Positions 15,772-24,572 are shown, counted from the first letter of the stretch. The stretch: 64,000 bases of DNA from Steroidobacteraceae bacterium (GCA_027531255.1 JAPZRU010000002.1:496001-560000), one strand, 5' to 3'. Notes: generated by a model from the letters alone, not told the origin. Made by a program: numbers and translations.

Positions 15772-16353
15772 ATGAGCCCCCGTCCGTCCGCCTACGTGCT
15801 GCTGGAGCGCGTCTCGAACCTGCTCCGCGCCGAACTGCGCAGCGCCGGCGCCGCCGACGAGCTCGAGCCCGTGCACCTGCAGGCGCTCGACTACCTCGAT
15901 CGCGCGAACGCCTACAGCAACACGCCGCTCGCCGTCGCCGAGTACCTCGGGCTCACGAAGGGCAACGTCTCGCAGCGGCTGATCGCGCTGGAACGCGCGG
16001 GCTACCTGAAGCGCACCGCGGACGCGCGGGACCGCCGCGTCTCGCACCTCGCGCTCACCGCGAAGGGCCGCAGCCTGCTGCGCGCCGCCGTGCCGCCGCC
16101 GCACTGGCGAGAGGCGCTCGCCGCCCTGCCCGCGGAGAGCGTCGACCGGCTGGAGCGCGGCCTGCTCGACCTGCTGCGCGCGCTGCAGCTCGCGCAGGGC
16201 GGCCGCAGCTTCGGCGAGTGCCGCACCTGCCGGCACTTCGTCGTCGACGGCGGCCGCTACGCGTGCGGCCTGACGCGGGAGCCGCTCGCCGCGGAGCAGA
16301 CCACGAAGATCTGTCGCGAACACGCGGCGCCGGAGCTGCCGAAGACGGCCTGA
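15772..16353 (+). CDS. MarR-family transcriptional regulator with C-terminal four-cysteine motif
   Basis: A 193-residue protein. Residues about 10-130 are a MarR winged helix-turn-helix: LAVAEYLGLTKGNVSQRLIA is the recognition region and LKRTADARDRRVSHLALT the wing. The C-terminal 45 residues carry a C-x2-C-x11-C-x15-C array (FGECRTCRHF, YACGLT, KICREH) that is not part of a standard MarR and looks like an iron-sulfur or zinc site. It begins 95 nt from, and divergent to, the exported protoglobin gene, and palindromes next to both start sites are the probable binding sites. Control of the globin in response to oxygen, NO or redox is inference. Confidence 0.87.
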   Translation: MSPRPSAYVLLERVSNLLRAELRSAGAADELEPVHLQALDYLDRANAYSNTPLAVAEYLGLTKGNVSQRLIALERAGYLKRTADARDRRVSHLALTAKGRSLLRAAVPPPHWREALAALPAESVDRLERGLLDLLRALQLAQGGRSFGECRTCRHFVVDGGRYACGLTREPLAAEQTTKICREHAAPELPKTA

Positions 16354-16420
16354 GCGCCAGCGCGGCCCGCGGCGCATCATCCGCGCCCGCTCCGGCCACC
16401 GCCCCGCTAGAATCGCCGCC

Positions 16421-18826
16421 GTGCACGCCGACGACCTGCTCCACTCGCTGAACGAAGCCCAGCGCGACGCCGTCTCGGCGCCCTCGGCTCCCATCCTCGT
16501 GCTCGCCGGCGCCGGCTCCGGCAAGACGCGCGTGCTCGTGCACCGCGTCGCGTGGCTGATCTCGCAGGAGCGCGTCTCGCCGCACTCGATCCTCGCGGTC
16601 ACGTTCACGAACAAGGCGGCCGGCGAGATGCGCGGCCGCATCGAGGGGCTCCTCGGCGTGCCGGGCGGCGCGCTCTGGATCGGCACCTTCCACGGCCTCT
16701 CCCACCGGCTGCTGCGCCTGCACTGGCGCGAGGCCGGCCTCGTGCAGAACTTCCAGATCCTCGACTCCGAGGACCAGTTGCGCCTGATCAGGAAGGTCGT
16801 GCGCCAGATGGAGCTCGACGAGGCGCGCTGGGTGCCGAAGGAGATCCAGTACTTCGTCAACGCGCAGAAGGACGAGGGCCGCCGCCCGAAGCACCTCGCG
16901 GACGAAGGCGATCCCACGCGCCGGCAGATGATCAAGCTCTACGCCGCGTACGAGGAGCAGTGCCGCCGGCTCGGCGTCGTCGACTTCGCGGAACTCCTCC
17001 TGCGCTGCTTCGAGGTGCTGCGCGACCAGCCGCAGCTGCTCGACCACTACCGCCGTCGCTTCCGGCACGTGCTCGTGGACGAGTTCCAGGACACCAACTC
17101 GATCCAGTATGAGTGGGTGCGCCTGCTGTGCGGGCCCGACACGCTGCCGTTCGTCGTCGGCGACGACGACCAGTCGATCTACGGCTGGCGCGGCGCGAAG
17201 GTCGAGAACATCCGCCGCTACCAGCGCGACTTCCCGGGCACGAAGGTGTTCCGCCTCGAGCAGAACTACCGCTCTACGGCCACGATCCTGAACGCCGCGA
17301 ACGCGCTGATCGCGAACAACACCGGCCGCATGGGCAAGACGCTGTGGACCAGCGGCGACCGCGGCGAGCCGATCCGCCTGTACGCCGCCTTCAACGAGCG
17401 CGACGAGGCGGAGTTCGTCGTCGAGCGCATCCGCGACTGGGTGCGGATGGGCGGCGCCAGGCAGGGCTGCGCGGTGCTCTACCGCTCGAACGCGCAGTCG
17501 CGCGTGATCGAAGAGGCGCTGATCCAGCACCGGATCCCGTACCGCGTCTACGGCGGCCTGCGCTTCTTCGAGCGCGCGGAGATCAAGGACGCTCTCGCGT
17601 ACCTGCGGCTGATCTCGAGCCGCATCGACGATCCGTCGTTCGAACGCGTCGTGAACCTGCCGACGCGCGGCATCGGCGCGAAGAGCCTCGACGCGGTGCG
17701 CGAGCACGCGCGCGCGCACGGCGGCTCGCTGTGGGAAGCCTCGCACGCCGTGATCCGCGGCGGCTCGCTCGGTGCCAAGGGCGCGCAGTCGCTGAACGCG
17801 TTCCTGGCCCTGATCGAGAAGCTCGCGGGCGAGACGAAGGATCTGCCGCTGCACGAGCAGGTGGACGCCGTGATCAACGGCTCGGGACTGGTGGAGCACT
17901 ACCGGAAGGAGAAGGGCGACCGCGGCGAGGCGCGCGTCGAGAACCTCGAGGAACTGGTGTCCGCCGCGCGCGGCTATTCCGTCGAGCAAGGCTCGGACCT
18001 GCCGCCGCTGGAGTCCTTCCTCGCGCACGCGGTGCTCGAGAGCGGCGAGGGCCAGGCCGGCGAGTGGGAAGACAGCGTCCAGATGATGACTCTGCACACC
18101 GCGAAGGGCCTCGAATTCCCGGTGGTGTTCCTCTGCGGGCTCGAGGACGGCCTGTTCCCGCACCAGCGCTCCGTCACCGACATCGGCGGGCTGGAGGAGG
18201 AGCGCCGTCTCGCCTACGTCGGCGTCACGCGCGCGATGCAGCGGCTCTACGTCACGTATGCGGAGCAGCGGCGCCTGCACGGCGTCGACCAGTTCGGCAC
18301 GCCCTCGCGCTTCATCGCGGAACTGCCGCCGGAACTCGTCGAGGAAGTGCGGCCGCGCGTGCAGGTCTCGCGGCCACTGTACGGCGGCGGCGGGAGCGGC
18401 CGCGGCGAGTGGGACGAGTACGGCCGGCCGCGACCCGGGGCGGGCGGGTACGGCGGGGCCTACGGTGGCGGCGGAAACGGTGGCGGCTCGCGCGGCGGTT
18501 ACGGCGGCGGCGAGCGCTACGGCAGCGGCAGCACCAGCGGGCGCGGCGGCGCGGGCGCCGGCACCACGAGCCGTCCGCGTCGCGACGACTACCCGGCCGG
18601 CGGCTACGGCGCGGGCCACCGCGGCGGGCTCGGCGGCGCGACCGCGCTCGAGGAACCCGCCTCGCACGGCTTCCGGCTGGGCCAGCGCGTCCGGCACGGC
18701 AAGTTCGGCGACGGCGTGATCCTGCGGCTCGACGGCACCGGGGCGCAGACCCAGGTCGAGGTCAACTTCGAGCGCGCCGGCCGCAAGGTGCTGATGCTGG
18801 CCTACGCCAACCTGCAGACGCTCTGA
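16421..18826 (+). CDS. uvrD: DNA helicase II (UvrD) with a long glycine-rich linker
   Basis: An 801-residue SF1A helicase. It has the Q motif (LNEAQRDAV), Walker A GAGSGKT (residues 30-36), TFHGLSHRLL, DEFQDTNS near 219, GDDDQSIYGWRGA, LEQNYRS, MTLHTAKGLEFPVVF and the C-terminal VAYVGVTRAMQRL-type box. The last 45 residues (GFRLGQRVRHGKFGDGVI) are the tudor-like UvrD C-terminal domain. Between them, about residues 652-740, is a Gly/Arg/Tyr-rich low-complexity linker much longer than in E. coli UvrD (720 residues). The GTG at 16421 matches the family N-terminus. Its job is strand unwinding in nucleotide excision and mismatch repair. Confidence 0.93.
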   Translation: MHADDLLHSLNEAQRDAVSAPSAPILVLAGAGSGKTRVLVHRVAWLISQERVSPHSILAVTFTNKAAGEMRGRIEGLLGVPGGALWIGTFHGLSHRLLRLHWREAGLVQNFQILDSEDQLRLIRKVVRQMELDEARWVPKEIQYFVNAQKDEGRRPKHLADEGDPTRRQMIKLYAAYEEQCRRLGVVDFAELLLRCFEVLRDQPQLLDHYRRRFRHVLVDEFQDTNSIQYEWVRLLCGPDTLPFVVGDDDQSIYGWRGAKVENIRRYQRDFPGTKVFRLEQNYRSTATILNAANALIANNTGRMGKTLWTSGDRGEPIRLYAAFNERDEAEFVVERIRDWVRMGGARQGCAVLYRSNAQSRVIEEALIQHRIPYRVYGGLRFFERAEIKDALAYLRLISSRIDDPSFERVVNLPTRGIGAKSLDAVREHARAHGGSLWEASHAVIRGGSLGAKGAQSLNAFLALIEKLAGETKDLPLHEQVDAVINGSGLVEHYRKEKGDRGEARVENLEELVSAARGYSVEQGSDLPPLESFLAHAVLESGEGQAGEWEDSVQMMTLHTAKGLEFPVVFLCGLEDGLFPHQRSVTDIGGLEEERRLAYVGVTRAMQRLYVTYAEQRRLHGVDQFGTPSRFIAELPPELVEEVRPRVQVSRPLYGGGGSGRGEWDEYGRPRPGAGGYGGAYGGGGNGGGSRGGYGGGERYGSGSTSGRGGAGAGTTSRPRRDDYPAGGYGAGHRGGLGGATALEEPASHGFRLGQRVRHGKFGDGVILRLDGTGAQTQVEVNFERAGRKVLMLAYANLQTL

Positions 18827-18895
18827 ACCCTTCGGGTTACCGAAACCTGCGGCGACTACGCAGTTCCGGCGCGATCGGCCGTCGCTAGCCTCTGC

Positions 18896-18914
18896 GTGAA
18901 CGAGATTCGTTCAC
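18896..18914. promoter_or_regulatory. Inverted repeat GTGAACGA-GAT-TCGTTCAC before the histidine-rich secreted protein gene
   Basis: Perfect 8-bp arms with a 3-nt centre end 10 nt before the ATG at 18925, adjoining the ribosome-binding GGAG. It could be an operator or a translation-blocking hairpin. Confidence 0.45.
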
Positions 18915-18924
18915 GGAGTGCCGC

Positions 18925-19497
18925 ATGAAGACCTCGGTAATGGCCGCGCTGGGATGCGCGGCGGTCGTCGCCACCATCGCCCTCGCCTTCCCGCCCGAGG
19001 GAGCGAAGCCCGCCGGGTCCGCGGGCGCGACCGCGCAGACGGCGGCCGGTGCCGGGCCCGGTGCCGTCGCGAACCCGCACGGCGGCGCGAACCCGCACGG
19101 CACGGACGACCCGCACGCCGGCGCGCACGGCCTGCCGGCGATGCCGCCTGGCAAGCAGGCGCCCGCCGCGCCGCGCATGCCGATCACCGCGAGCGGCGGC
19201 GATCGCGTCGTCTGGTCGTGCAACGTCGGCAAGCTCGGCTCGACGCCGGTGATGGTCAACTTCAAGGACAGGACCGCGCTCAGCACGCGCGGCTCGAAGA
19301 TCAGCCAGGCCGCGATCGCCGGCGACATGGTGCGCTGGCAGGAGAACGAGAAGGACGGCGTCTACGCGTTCGCGCTGAACAGCCAGACGAAGGCGATCAA
19401 GGTCGCGTTCACCGACCTGAAGGGCAAGGTCAGCACCTACGAGGGGAACTGCGGCGCGCCGGATCCGAACCGCAGGACGGGGAAGGCTCCGCACTAG
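18925..19497 (+). CDS. Secreted protein of unknown function with a His/Pro/Gly-rich region
   Basis: A 190-residue protein with a signal peptide (MKTSVMAALGCAAVVATIALA). Residues about 45-75 repeat NPHG-type units (VANPHGGANPHGTDDPHAG), giving a histidine-rich flexible segment that could hold metal ions. The remaining domain (WSCNVGKLGSTPVMVNFKDR to TYEGNCGAPD) has a pair of cysteines likely to form a disulfide in the periplasm. I do not recognise a family. GGAG precedes the ATG. The gene follows uvrD by 98 nt but has its own inverted repeat upstream. Confidence 0.6.
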   Translation: MKTSVMAALGCAAVVATIALAFPPEGAKPAGSAGATAQTAAGAGPGAVANPHGGANPHGTDDPHAGAHGLPAMPPGKQAPAAPRMPITASGGDRVVWSCNVGKLGSTPVMVNFKDRTALSTRGSKISQAAIAGDMVRWQENEKDGVYAFALNSQTKAIKVAFTDLKGKVSTYEGNCGAPDPNRRTGKAPH

Positions 19498-19607
19498 CAC
19501 CGGCCGAAGCTTCGCGCGCGGGCACGTCGCGGGCGACCGGATTCTCGCGGGAACACCGCCGCGTTCCGCCCTCGAGAATTGCCGTCGGCCGCTCGTGGCC
19601 TGGGTGC

Positions 19608-19774
19608 ATCCCCGAACCCGGCCGCTTCCTCGGCATCGTGATCGCGACGTACTGCGCGACCCCGGTCCGGCGCACGTCCGTGCGATCGACGGGGACCCCG
19701 CAGCGACGCTCGAGGTCGACAGCGGCGCGCTCGCCCCCGAGTTGCTCCACGACGAGCTCAGAGCCGCCGCCTGA
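19608..19774 (+). pseudogene. Frameshifted remnant of a DUF4160-like gene
   Basis: One frame reads IPEPGRFLGIVIATYC, close to the start of DUF4160 proteins (RFxGIVIxMYxxDHxPPHxHV). The next part, DPGPAHVRAIDGDPAATLEV and LAPELLHDELRAAA before a TGA, continues the same family pattern but in another frame. A frameshift near 19656 and the lack of a start codon mark it as broken. It fills most of the 328-nt space between the secreted protein and the NnrU-family gene. Match judged by eye. Confidence 0.42.
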
Positions 19775-19825
19775 CGGCCACGGCAGGCTGCTAAGCTCCG
19801 CGGCGCACCGCCTCCCGGAGCCGCC

Positions 19826-20416
19826 ATGACCACGCTCGTCCTCGGCCTCGTCCTGTTCCTCGGCATCCACTCCATTTCCATCTTCGCGCACGGCGCCCGC
19901 AACGCCGCGGCCGCGAAGCTCGGCGTATGGGGCTGGAAGGCCGTCTATGGCGTGATCGCCCTGGTCGGCTTCTGGCTGATGATCCGCGGCTACGCGCAGG
20001 CGCGGCTCGAGCCGGTGGTGCTGTACGTGCCGCCCACGTGGCTGCGGCACGTCGCGTTCCTGCTGATGCTGCCGGTGTTCGTGCTGCTGCTGGCGACCTA
20101 CCTGCCGGGCCGCATCAAGACCGCGACGAAGCACCCGATGCTGGCGGCGACGAAGGCGTGGGCGCTCGCGCACCTGCTCGCGAACGGCATGCTCCACGAC
20201 GTGCTGCTGTTCGGCGGCTTCCTCGCGTGGGCGGTCGCGGACCGTATCTCGCTGAAGCGCCGGGCGGAGGTGCGCGTGATCACCGTTGCACCGGCCTCGA
20301 AGCTCAACGACGTGATCGCGGTGGTCGGCGGTGTCGTCCTCTACTGGCTGTTCGCGTTCCACCTCCACACCGTCCTGTTCGGCGTCTCGCCGATGGGCGG
20401 CGTGGGCGGCGGCTGA
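19826..20416 (+). CDS. NnrU family integral membrane protein
   Basis: A 196-residue protein with about five hydrophobic helices. The opening [19 protein letters not shown], the [18 protein letters not shown] segment, [13 protein letters not shown] and [29 protein letters not shown] are the NnrU-family signatures. NnrU was found in rhodobacterial denitrification clusters and has a presumed role near nitric-oxide metabolism; its biochemical activity is unknown. No denitrification gene is visible here. A GGAGCCGCC leads into the ATG. Confidence 0.88.
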   Translation: MTTLVLGLVLFLGIHSISIFAHGARNAAAAKLGVWGWKAVYGVIALVGFWLMIRGYAQARLEPVVLYVPPTWLRHVAFLLMLPVFVLLLATYLPGRIKTATKHPMLAATKAWALAHLLANGMLHDVLLFGGFLAWAVADRISLKRRAEVRVITVAPASKLNDVIAVVGGVVLYWLFAFHLHTVLFGVSPMGGVGGG

Positions 20417-20429
20417 GATCGTCCGCGCC

Positions 20430-21446
20430 ATGAACGCCGCCAGCCCGCTCACGCTGCCCCGCACGATGATCTACGTCGGCCTCGCCGCGCCCGGCCCGGC
20501 CGAGGCGCTGCGGCCGATGCAGGGCCCGGTGCCGGAGTTCCGCGACCACGAGGTGCTGATCCGCGTGCAGGCCGCGGGCGTGAACCGCCCGGACGTCATG
20601 CAGCGGCTCGGCAAGTACCCGCCGCCGCCGGACGCGAGCCCGATCCTCGGGCTCGAGGTCGCGGGCGAGGTGGTCGCGGCCGGCGCGGAGGTCACGACCT
20701 TCACGACCGGCGACCGCGTCTGCGCGCTCGCGAACGGCGGCGGCTACGCGGAGTACTGCGCGGTGCCCGCCACGCAGTGCCTGCCGTGGCCCGCGGGCTA
20801 CGACGCGGTGCGCGCAGCGGCGATCCCCGAGACCTACTTCACCGTGTGGGCGAACCTGTTCCAGCACGGCCGGCTCGCGCGCGGCGAGACGGTGCTGGTG
20901 CACGGCGGCACGAGCGGCATCGGCACCACCGCGATCCAGCTGGCGCGCGAGTTCGGCGCGCGCGCCTACGCGACCGCAGGCACGCCCGAGAAGTGCGAGG
21001 CCTGCGTGAAACTCGGCGCGGAAGCGGCCATCGACTACCGGCGCGAGGACTTCGCGGCGCGCATCGCGGAGCTGACCGGCGGCGCGGGCGTGAACGTGGT
21101 CCTCGACATCGTCGGCGCACCGTACTTCGAGCGGAACCTGCAGTGCCTCGCGATGGACGGCCGTCTCGTGCAGGTGGCGACGATGCTCGGCACGAAGGTC
21201 GAGCGCTTCGACCTCGTGCAGGTGATGCGCAAGCGCCTCGTGATCACCGGCTCGACGATGCGCCCGCGCACCACGGCCGAGAAGGGCACGATCGCGAGCG
21301 CGCTGAAGGAGCAGGTGTGGCCGGTGCTGGCGGCGAATCGCGCCGGCCCGGTGATCCACGCGACCTTCCCGCTCGCCCAGGCGGCGGAGGCGCACCGCCT
21401 GATGGAGAGCAGCGCGCACGTCGGCAAGATCGTGCTGACGCTCTGA
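20430..21446 (+). CDS. NAD(P)H-quinone oxidoreductase-type MDR family protein
   Basis: A 338-residue zinc-free medium-chain dehydrogenase/reductase. The GroES-like half has [18 protein letters not shown] and [11 protein letters not shown]; the Rossmann half has the dinucleotide-binding [16 protein letters not shown] near residue 155, and [14 protein letters not shown] before it. The close is typical of PIG3/QOR-like enzymes ([16 protein letters not shown]). Such enzymes reduce quinones or enones with NADPH. ATG 20430 is 13 nt after the NnrU-family stop, so the two may be cotranscribed. Confidence 0.9.
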   Translation: MNAASPLTLPRTMIYVGLAAPGPAEALRPMQGPVPEFRDHEVLIRVQAAGVNRPDVMQRLGKYPPPPDASPILGLEVAGEVVAAGAEVTTFTTGDRVCALANGGGYAEYCAVPATQCLPWPAGYDAVRAAAIPETYFTVWANLFQHGRLARGETVLVHGGTSGIGTTAIQLAREFGARAYATAGTPEKCEACVKLGAEAAIDYRREDFAARIAELTGGAGVNVVLDIVGAPYFERNLQCLAMDGRLVQVATMLGTKVERFDLVQVMRKRLVITGSTMRPRTTAEKGTIASALKEQVWPVLAANRAGPVIHATFPLAQAAEAHRLMESSAHVGKIVLTL

Positions 21447-21448
21447 GG

Positions 21449-21470
21449 AAAAGGGGTCGGACCCCTTTTT
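21449..21470. repeat. Perfect AAAAGGGGTC-G-GACCCCTTTT inverted repeat, likely bidirectional terminator
   Basis: Ten-base arms (21449-21458 and 21460-21469) around one base, with an extra T after. It starts two nt after the oxidoreductase stop. The T and A runs at the ends make it terminator-like on both strands. Degenerate relatives occur at 5975, 7868, 9241, 31057, 31726 and 59641, always between genes. Confidence 0.75.
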
Positions 21471-21636
21471 CGCTCACCGGGTCTTCGCGCCCATCCCCAG
21501 CAGCACGTAGCGCATCGGCTGAATGCGCACGCCGTCGCGTTCCTCCTGGTCGCCGCTCGGGCGCGACGCGGACCTCCACGCTCGCCATGGGCCCTGGACT
21601 CCGGCGGCCGGCCCACGCCGCACGGCCGCTCTCGCG

Positions 21637-22176
21637 TCAGCCCGCCGGCTTCGCGGCGGGCGCAGCAGCCGGCGCGGTCGACATCGGCTGGCCCGCCGCA
21701 GCCCAGGCGCCGATGTCGCCCTCGAGATGGTGCAGGCCCGTGAAGCCGTTCTTCTGCAGCACGTCGAGCGCGAGGCCGGCACGGCGACCGCTGCGGCAGT
21801 AGACGACGACGTCCTTGCCCTTCAGCGCGCCGAGTTCCGCGAGGCGCGCTTCGACCTGGTCGTGCGGCACGTTGATGGCCCCGGGCACGTGCCCCTGCGC
21901 GTACTCGTCGGCGCGGCGCACGTCGAGCACGACGAGCCGCTCGCCCTGCGAGCGCTGCAGTTCCGCGAGGCGGGTGGCATCGACCTTGGGCCAGGCGGCC
22001 GCGGGCTCCGCAGCCGGTGCCGCCGGCGCGGCCGACGCAGCCGGCGCCGCGGAGGTCGAGGCCGGTGCCGCGCGAGGGCCGGCCGTGACCGGGGGCCCCG
22101 TGACCGCGGAGGCCACGCCGGCACCGGCGAGCATCGCGACCAGCAGGAAACCGTGCAGACGGTCGGCGGCGTTCAT
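21637..22176 (-). CDS. Rhodanese-domain protein, exported
   Basis: A 179-residue protein. After an N-terminal signal-like stretch (FLLVAMLAGAGVASAV) there is a long Ala/Pro linker to about residue 70, then a single rhodanese domain: VVLDVRRADEYAQGHVPGAIN and the active-site loop VVYCRSGRRAG with the catalytic cysteine. A Pro/Ala tail follows. Rhodaneses transfer sulfane sulfur to thiophilic acceptors such as cyanide. The ATG is the one directly before the signal peptide. An about 165-nt stretch downstream on the same strand carries nothing I can name. Confidence 0.85.
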   Translation of the reverse strand: MNAADRLHGFLLVAMLAGAGVASAVTGPPVTAGPRAAPASTSAAPAASAAPAAPAAEPAAAWPKVDATRLAELQRSQGERLVVLDVRRADEYAQGHVPGAINVPHDQVEARLAELGALKGKDVVVYCRSGRRAGLALDVLQKNGFTGLHHLEGDIGAWAAAGQPMSTAPAAAPAAKPAG

Positions 22177-22269
22177 CGCGGCTACTCTCGCTTGCGGGGT
22201 CCCGAACCGGGGACCGGGCCCGGGGTCGCGATCATCCCCCGGCCTCGCGCCCGTGCCAAGCGGGCGCAC

Positions 22270-22797
22270 TCACCAGCGCTGCGGCACCTTCCGGAGCTTG
22301 GCCGTGTCGTAGCCCCAGTCCTTCAGTTGCGCGACCAGCCGCTCGTAGTCGGCGTCCGGGATCGTCGGCGTGCGCGCCATGATCCAGACGTAGTCGCGTG
22401 CGTTCCGTGCGATCACGGTCTGCGTGTAGCCGGGGTCGAGGTACGAGATCAGGAACTCGGCCTTGATCGGCCAGACGAACTGCATCCCCCACGTGGAGTT
22501 GTGCACGCGGTCGCGGAGGAAGCCGGTCGGCGTGTACTTCTTCGCCGCGCCGTCGAAGCCGCCGTCGCGGAACGTGAAGGTCGTGGCGATCGTGCCGTCG
22601 GGGCTCAGCGCGTAGCTCTCGATCGCGTTGTACGCGGTGTCCTCGATGAAGGTCGGGATGTGCGCGATCACGTACCAGTCGCCCATGAAGCGCTGGAGGT
22701 CGACGTTCCGGGCGGTCGGCAGCGGTTCGCGGTCGGGCACGGTGGTGCATCCCTGGATAAGCAGCAGGCAGGCGCAGGCGGCGAGCAGGCGTTTCAT
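22270..22797 (-). CDS. blc: Bacterial lipocalin (Blc-like) outer-membrane lipoprotein
   Basis: A 175-residue lipoprotein with lipobox IQGC (Cys17). The lipocalin signature is clear: VDLQRFMGDWYVIAHIPTFIE with the invariant G-x-W, then YALSPDGTIATTFTF, and LDPGYTQTVIARNARDYVWI. Size equals that of E. coli Blc (177). Such proteins bind lysophospholipids or fatty acids at the outer membrane under stress. Confidence 0.9.
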   Translation of the reverse strand: MKRLLAACACLLLIQGCTTVPDREPLPTARNVDLQRFMGDWYVIAHIPTFIEDTAYNAIESYALSPDGTIATTFTFRDGGFDGAAKKYTPTGFLRDRVHNSTWGMQFVWPIKAEFLISYLDPGYTQTVIARNARDYVWIMARTPTIPDADYERLVAQLKDWGYDTAKLRKVPQRW

Positions 22798-22928
22798 CGT
22801 CGTCACCTCGAGACCATGCGCGTCTTTTCGCACGGCTGCGCCGTTCGGATCAACCCTGGCCTCTTGACGCGGTGCGCGCGGCTGCCATAGTCGCAGCCCG
22901 TCGCCGCCGTCGCGGCGCGGAATCCTCG

Positions 22929-23864
22929 ATGAACGGCGCTCGATGCGCGCTCCCTGCACGCCGTCCCACGGTCCGCCCGCGGCTCGCGGCCCTGCTCCTG
23001 CTGGCGACCACCCCGTTCGCGACCGCCGCCGGCGCCGGCGCCGGCGCCGGCGCGATGGTCGGTGGGATTGCCGGCCGGCTCGGCTCTCCCACCGACTACG
23101 TGCCCGCGCTCGTCGTGCACGCGTGGTCCGAGGCCACCGGCCGCCTCGCCAGCGTCGCGACCGCGCCCGGCCAGACCTCCTACCTGCTGGCCGTGCCGCC
23201 GGGACGCTACCTGGTGTTCGCGACGCCCGCCGACCCGGGCGCGCCACCGGTCCATGGCGCGCACACGCGCTTCACGCTCTGCGCCCGCGACGCGCGGCGG
23301 CTCGAGAGCGGCGCCTGTGGCGACCACGGGCTCGTCGAGGTCGAGGTCGGCCGTCGCCGCGTCGACGGCGTGGACATCTCGGACTGGTACCTCGAAGACG
23401 CGGCCGTCGCACGCATCGACCGGGTGCTCGGGCGTCGCAGCGAATCGTGGACGGAAGCAACGCTCGCCGCGCCGAAGTTCTCGGAGTACCCGGCGCCGAC
23501 GGCCGCGACCGGCGCACCGGTCATCGCCGGCGCAAGGGCCGCCAACTTCGCGGGCGGCTGGCTGCTGGAGCGCACGCCGTGTGCGAGCGTCGGCGCGGCG
23601 ACCGGCGGCTGCGAGAACGTGACGCTCACCGAGCTCGCGACCGGCCGCGTGCTGCGGCCCGAGCCGCTGGCCGGGGTGCCGGCGGCGGAGCCCTGCGCCG
23701 GGGTCAAGGTGCTGCAGTACCGCCGCGACAGCCGGCTGCTGACGGTCACGACCGCCCGCGGCGACGAACTCGTGACGCGCTACCTGGTCTGGAACCCCAC
23801 CGAGGCGACGCTGCGCACCGTGGCGACGCTGTCGAGCACCGTGGCCGAACGCTGCGGCGAGTAA
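22929..23864 (+). CDS. Exported protein of unknown function with a beta-sandwich-like N-terminal half
   Basis: A 311-residue protein with a signal peptide (residues about 17-36). Residues 45-165 read like a carboxypeptidase-regulatory/Ig-type sandwich: VPALVVHAWSEATG, YLLAVPPGRYLVFATPADPG, then VEVEVGRRRVDGVDISDWYL. The C-terminal half (GWLLERTPCASVG, NVTLTELATGRVL) has four cysteines that may pair in the periplasm. I recognise no named family. The ATG at 22929 is the one next to the signal peptide. Confidence 0.6.
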   Translation: MNGARCALPARRPTVRPRLAALLLLATTPFATAAGAGAGAGAMVGGIAGRLGSPTDYVPALVVHAWSEATGRLASVATAPGQTSYLLAVPPGRYLVFATPADPGAPPVHGAHTRFTLCARDARRLESGACGDHGLVEVEVGRRRVDGVDISDWYLEDAAVARIDRVLGRRSESWTEATLAAPKFSEYPAPTAATGAPVIAGARAANFAGGWLLERTPCASVGAATGGCENVTLTELATGRVLRPEPLAGVPAAEPCAGVKVLQYRRDSRLLTVTTARGDELVTRYLVWNPTEATLRTVATLSSTVAERCGE

Positions 23865-23882
23865 CCGGGATCGGCCTCGGCC

Positions 23883-24515
23883 TCAGCGCGCCTGCAGTGC
23901 GCTCCACTCGTCCTGCGCCGCGCCGGCCAGCGCCTGCGCATGGCGGCGGATGTCCTCCAGCACGGCCGGGGACAGCTTCTTCTCGCCGTGGTGCTCCCGG
24001 CTGACGCCGCGCACCACCTCGGTGCCCCGGAACTCGGCGACCACCGGCACGCGGCCGGCCATCGCGCCCGGCCCGCCGCCGCTGGCGCCGCCCGCCGGCT
24101 GCTCGCCCGCGTAGTACCAGAGCTCGCCGCCCGCGAAGAAATAGCGGTTCTCGCGCGGACCGCCGGGGCCCTCGACGCGCTCCTCGAGGTAGCGCAGCTC
24201 GCCGTCGTCGAAGCGGGCGACGAACGCGGAGTCGGCGTCGCCATGCCGCCACCGGCCCTCGACCTTCGGCAGCGACTCCGCACGAGTACGCACGGCCGCG
24301 GCACGGGCCGCACCGTCGCCGTCGACCGCCGCCTCTCCGGACGCGACGCCTGCCGCGCCGCCGGTCATGGCACCCGGCGCCAACTCCGCCATTCCGCCCT
24401 TCGCTCCGCCGGCGGCGTCGGCGCCCGGTGCGGTTCCGGCGTCGCGCCCGCAGCCGGCGAGCACGAGCGCGCACGTCACGGCCAGTGCGGGATACGAACG
24501 GCGGGCGGCGGCCAT
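23883..24515 (-). CDS. Lipoprotein of unknown function
   Basis: A 210-residue precursor with lipobox LAGC (Cys22) and a Gly/Ala-rich linker (residues about 25-75). The folded part contains ADSAFVARFDDGELRYLEER and NRYFFAGGELWYYAGEQ, alternating aromatic and acidic residues that suggest a small beta domain, then a helical end (LSPAVLEDIRRHAQALAGAA). Family not recognised. It is divergent from the DUF502 gene. Confidence 0.6.
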   Translation of the reverse strand: MAAARRSYPALAVTCALVLAGCGRDAGTAPGADAAGGAKGGMAELAPGAMTGGAAGVASGEAAVDGDGAARAAAVRTRAESLPKVEGRWRHGDADSAFVARFDDGELRYLEERVEGPGGPRENRYFFAGGELWYYAGEQPAGGASGGGPGAMAGRVPVVAEFRGTEVVRGVSREHHGEKKLSPAVLEDIRRHAQALAGAAQDEWSALQAR

Positions 24516-24572
24516 CGCGGAACTCTCCGGGCGCACGCGGGAGCGACGTGCGCGTGTCAAACTAGCACCGCC

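Noticed and set aside
21474-21636. Minus-strand C-terminal piece ending RIQPMRYVLLGMGAKTR
   Set aside because: It looks faintly like the end of a real protein, but no start, no domain and no family match could be seen, so no gene or remnant is claimed.
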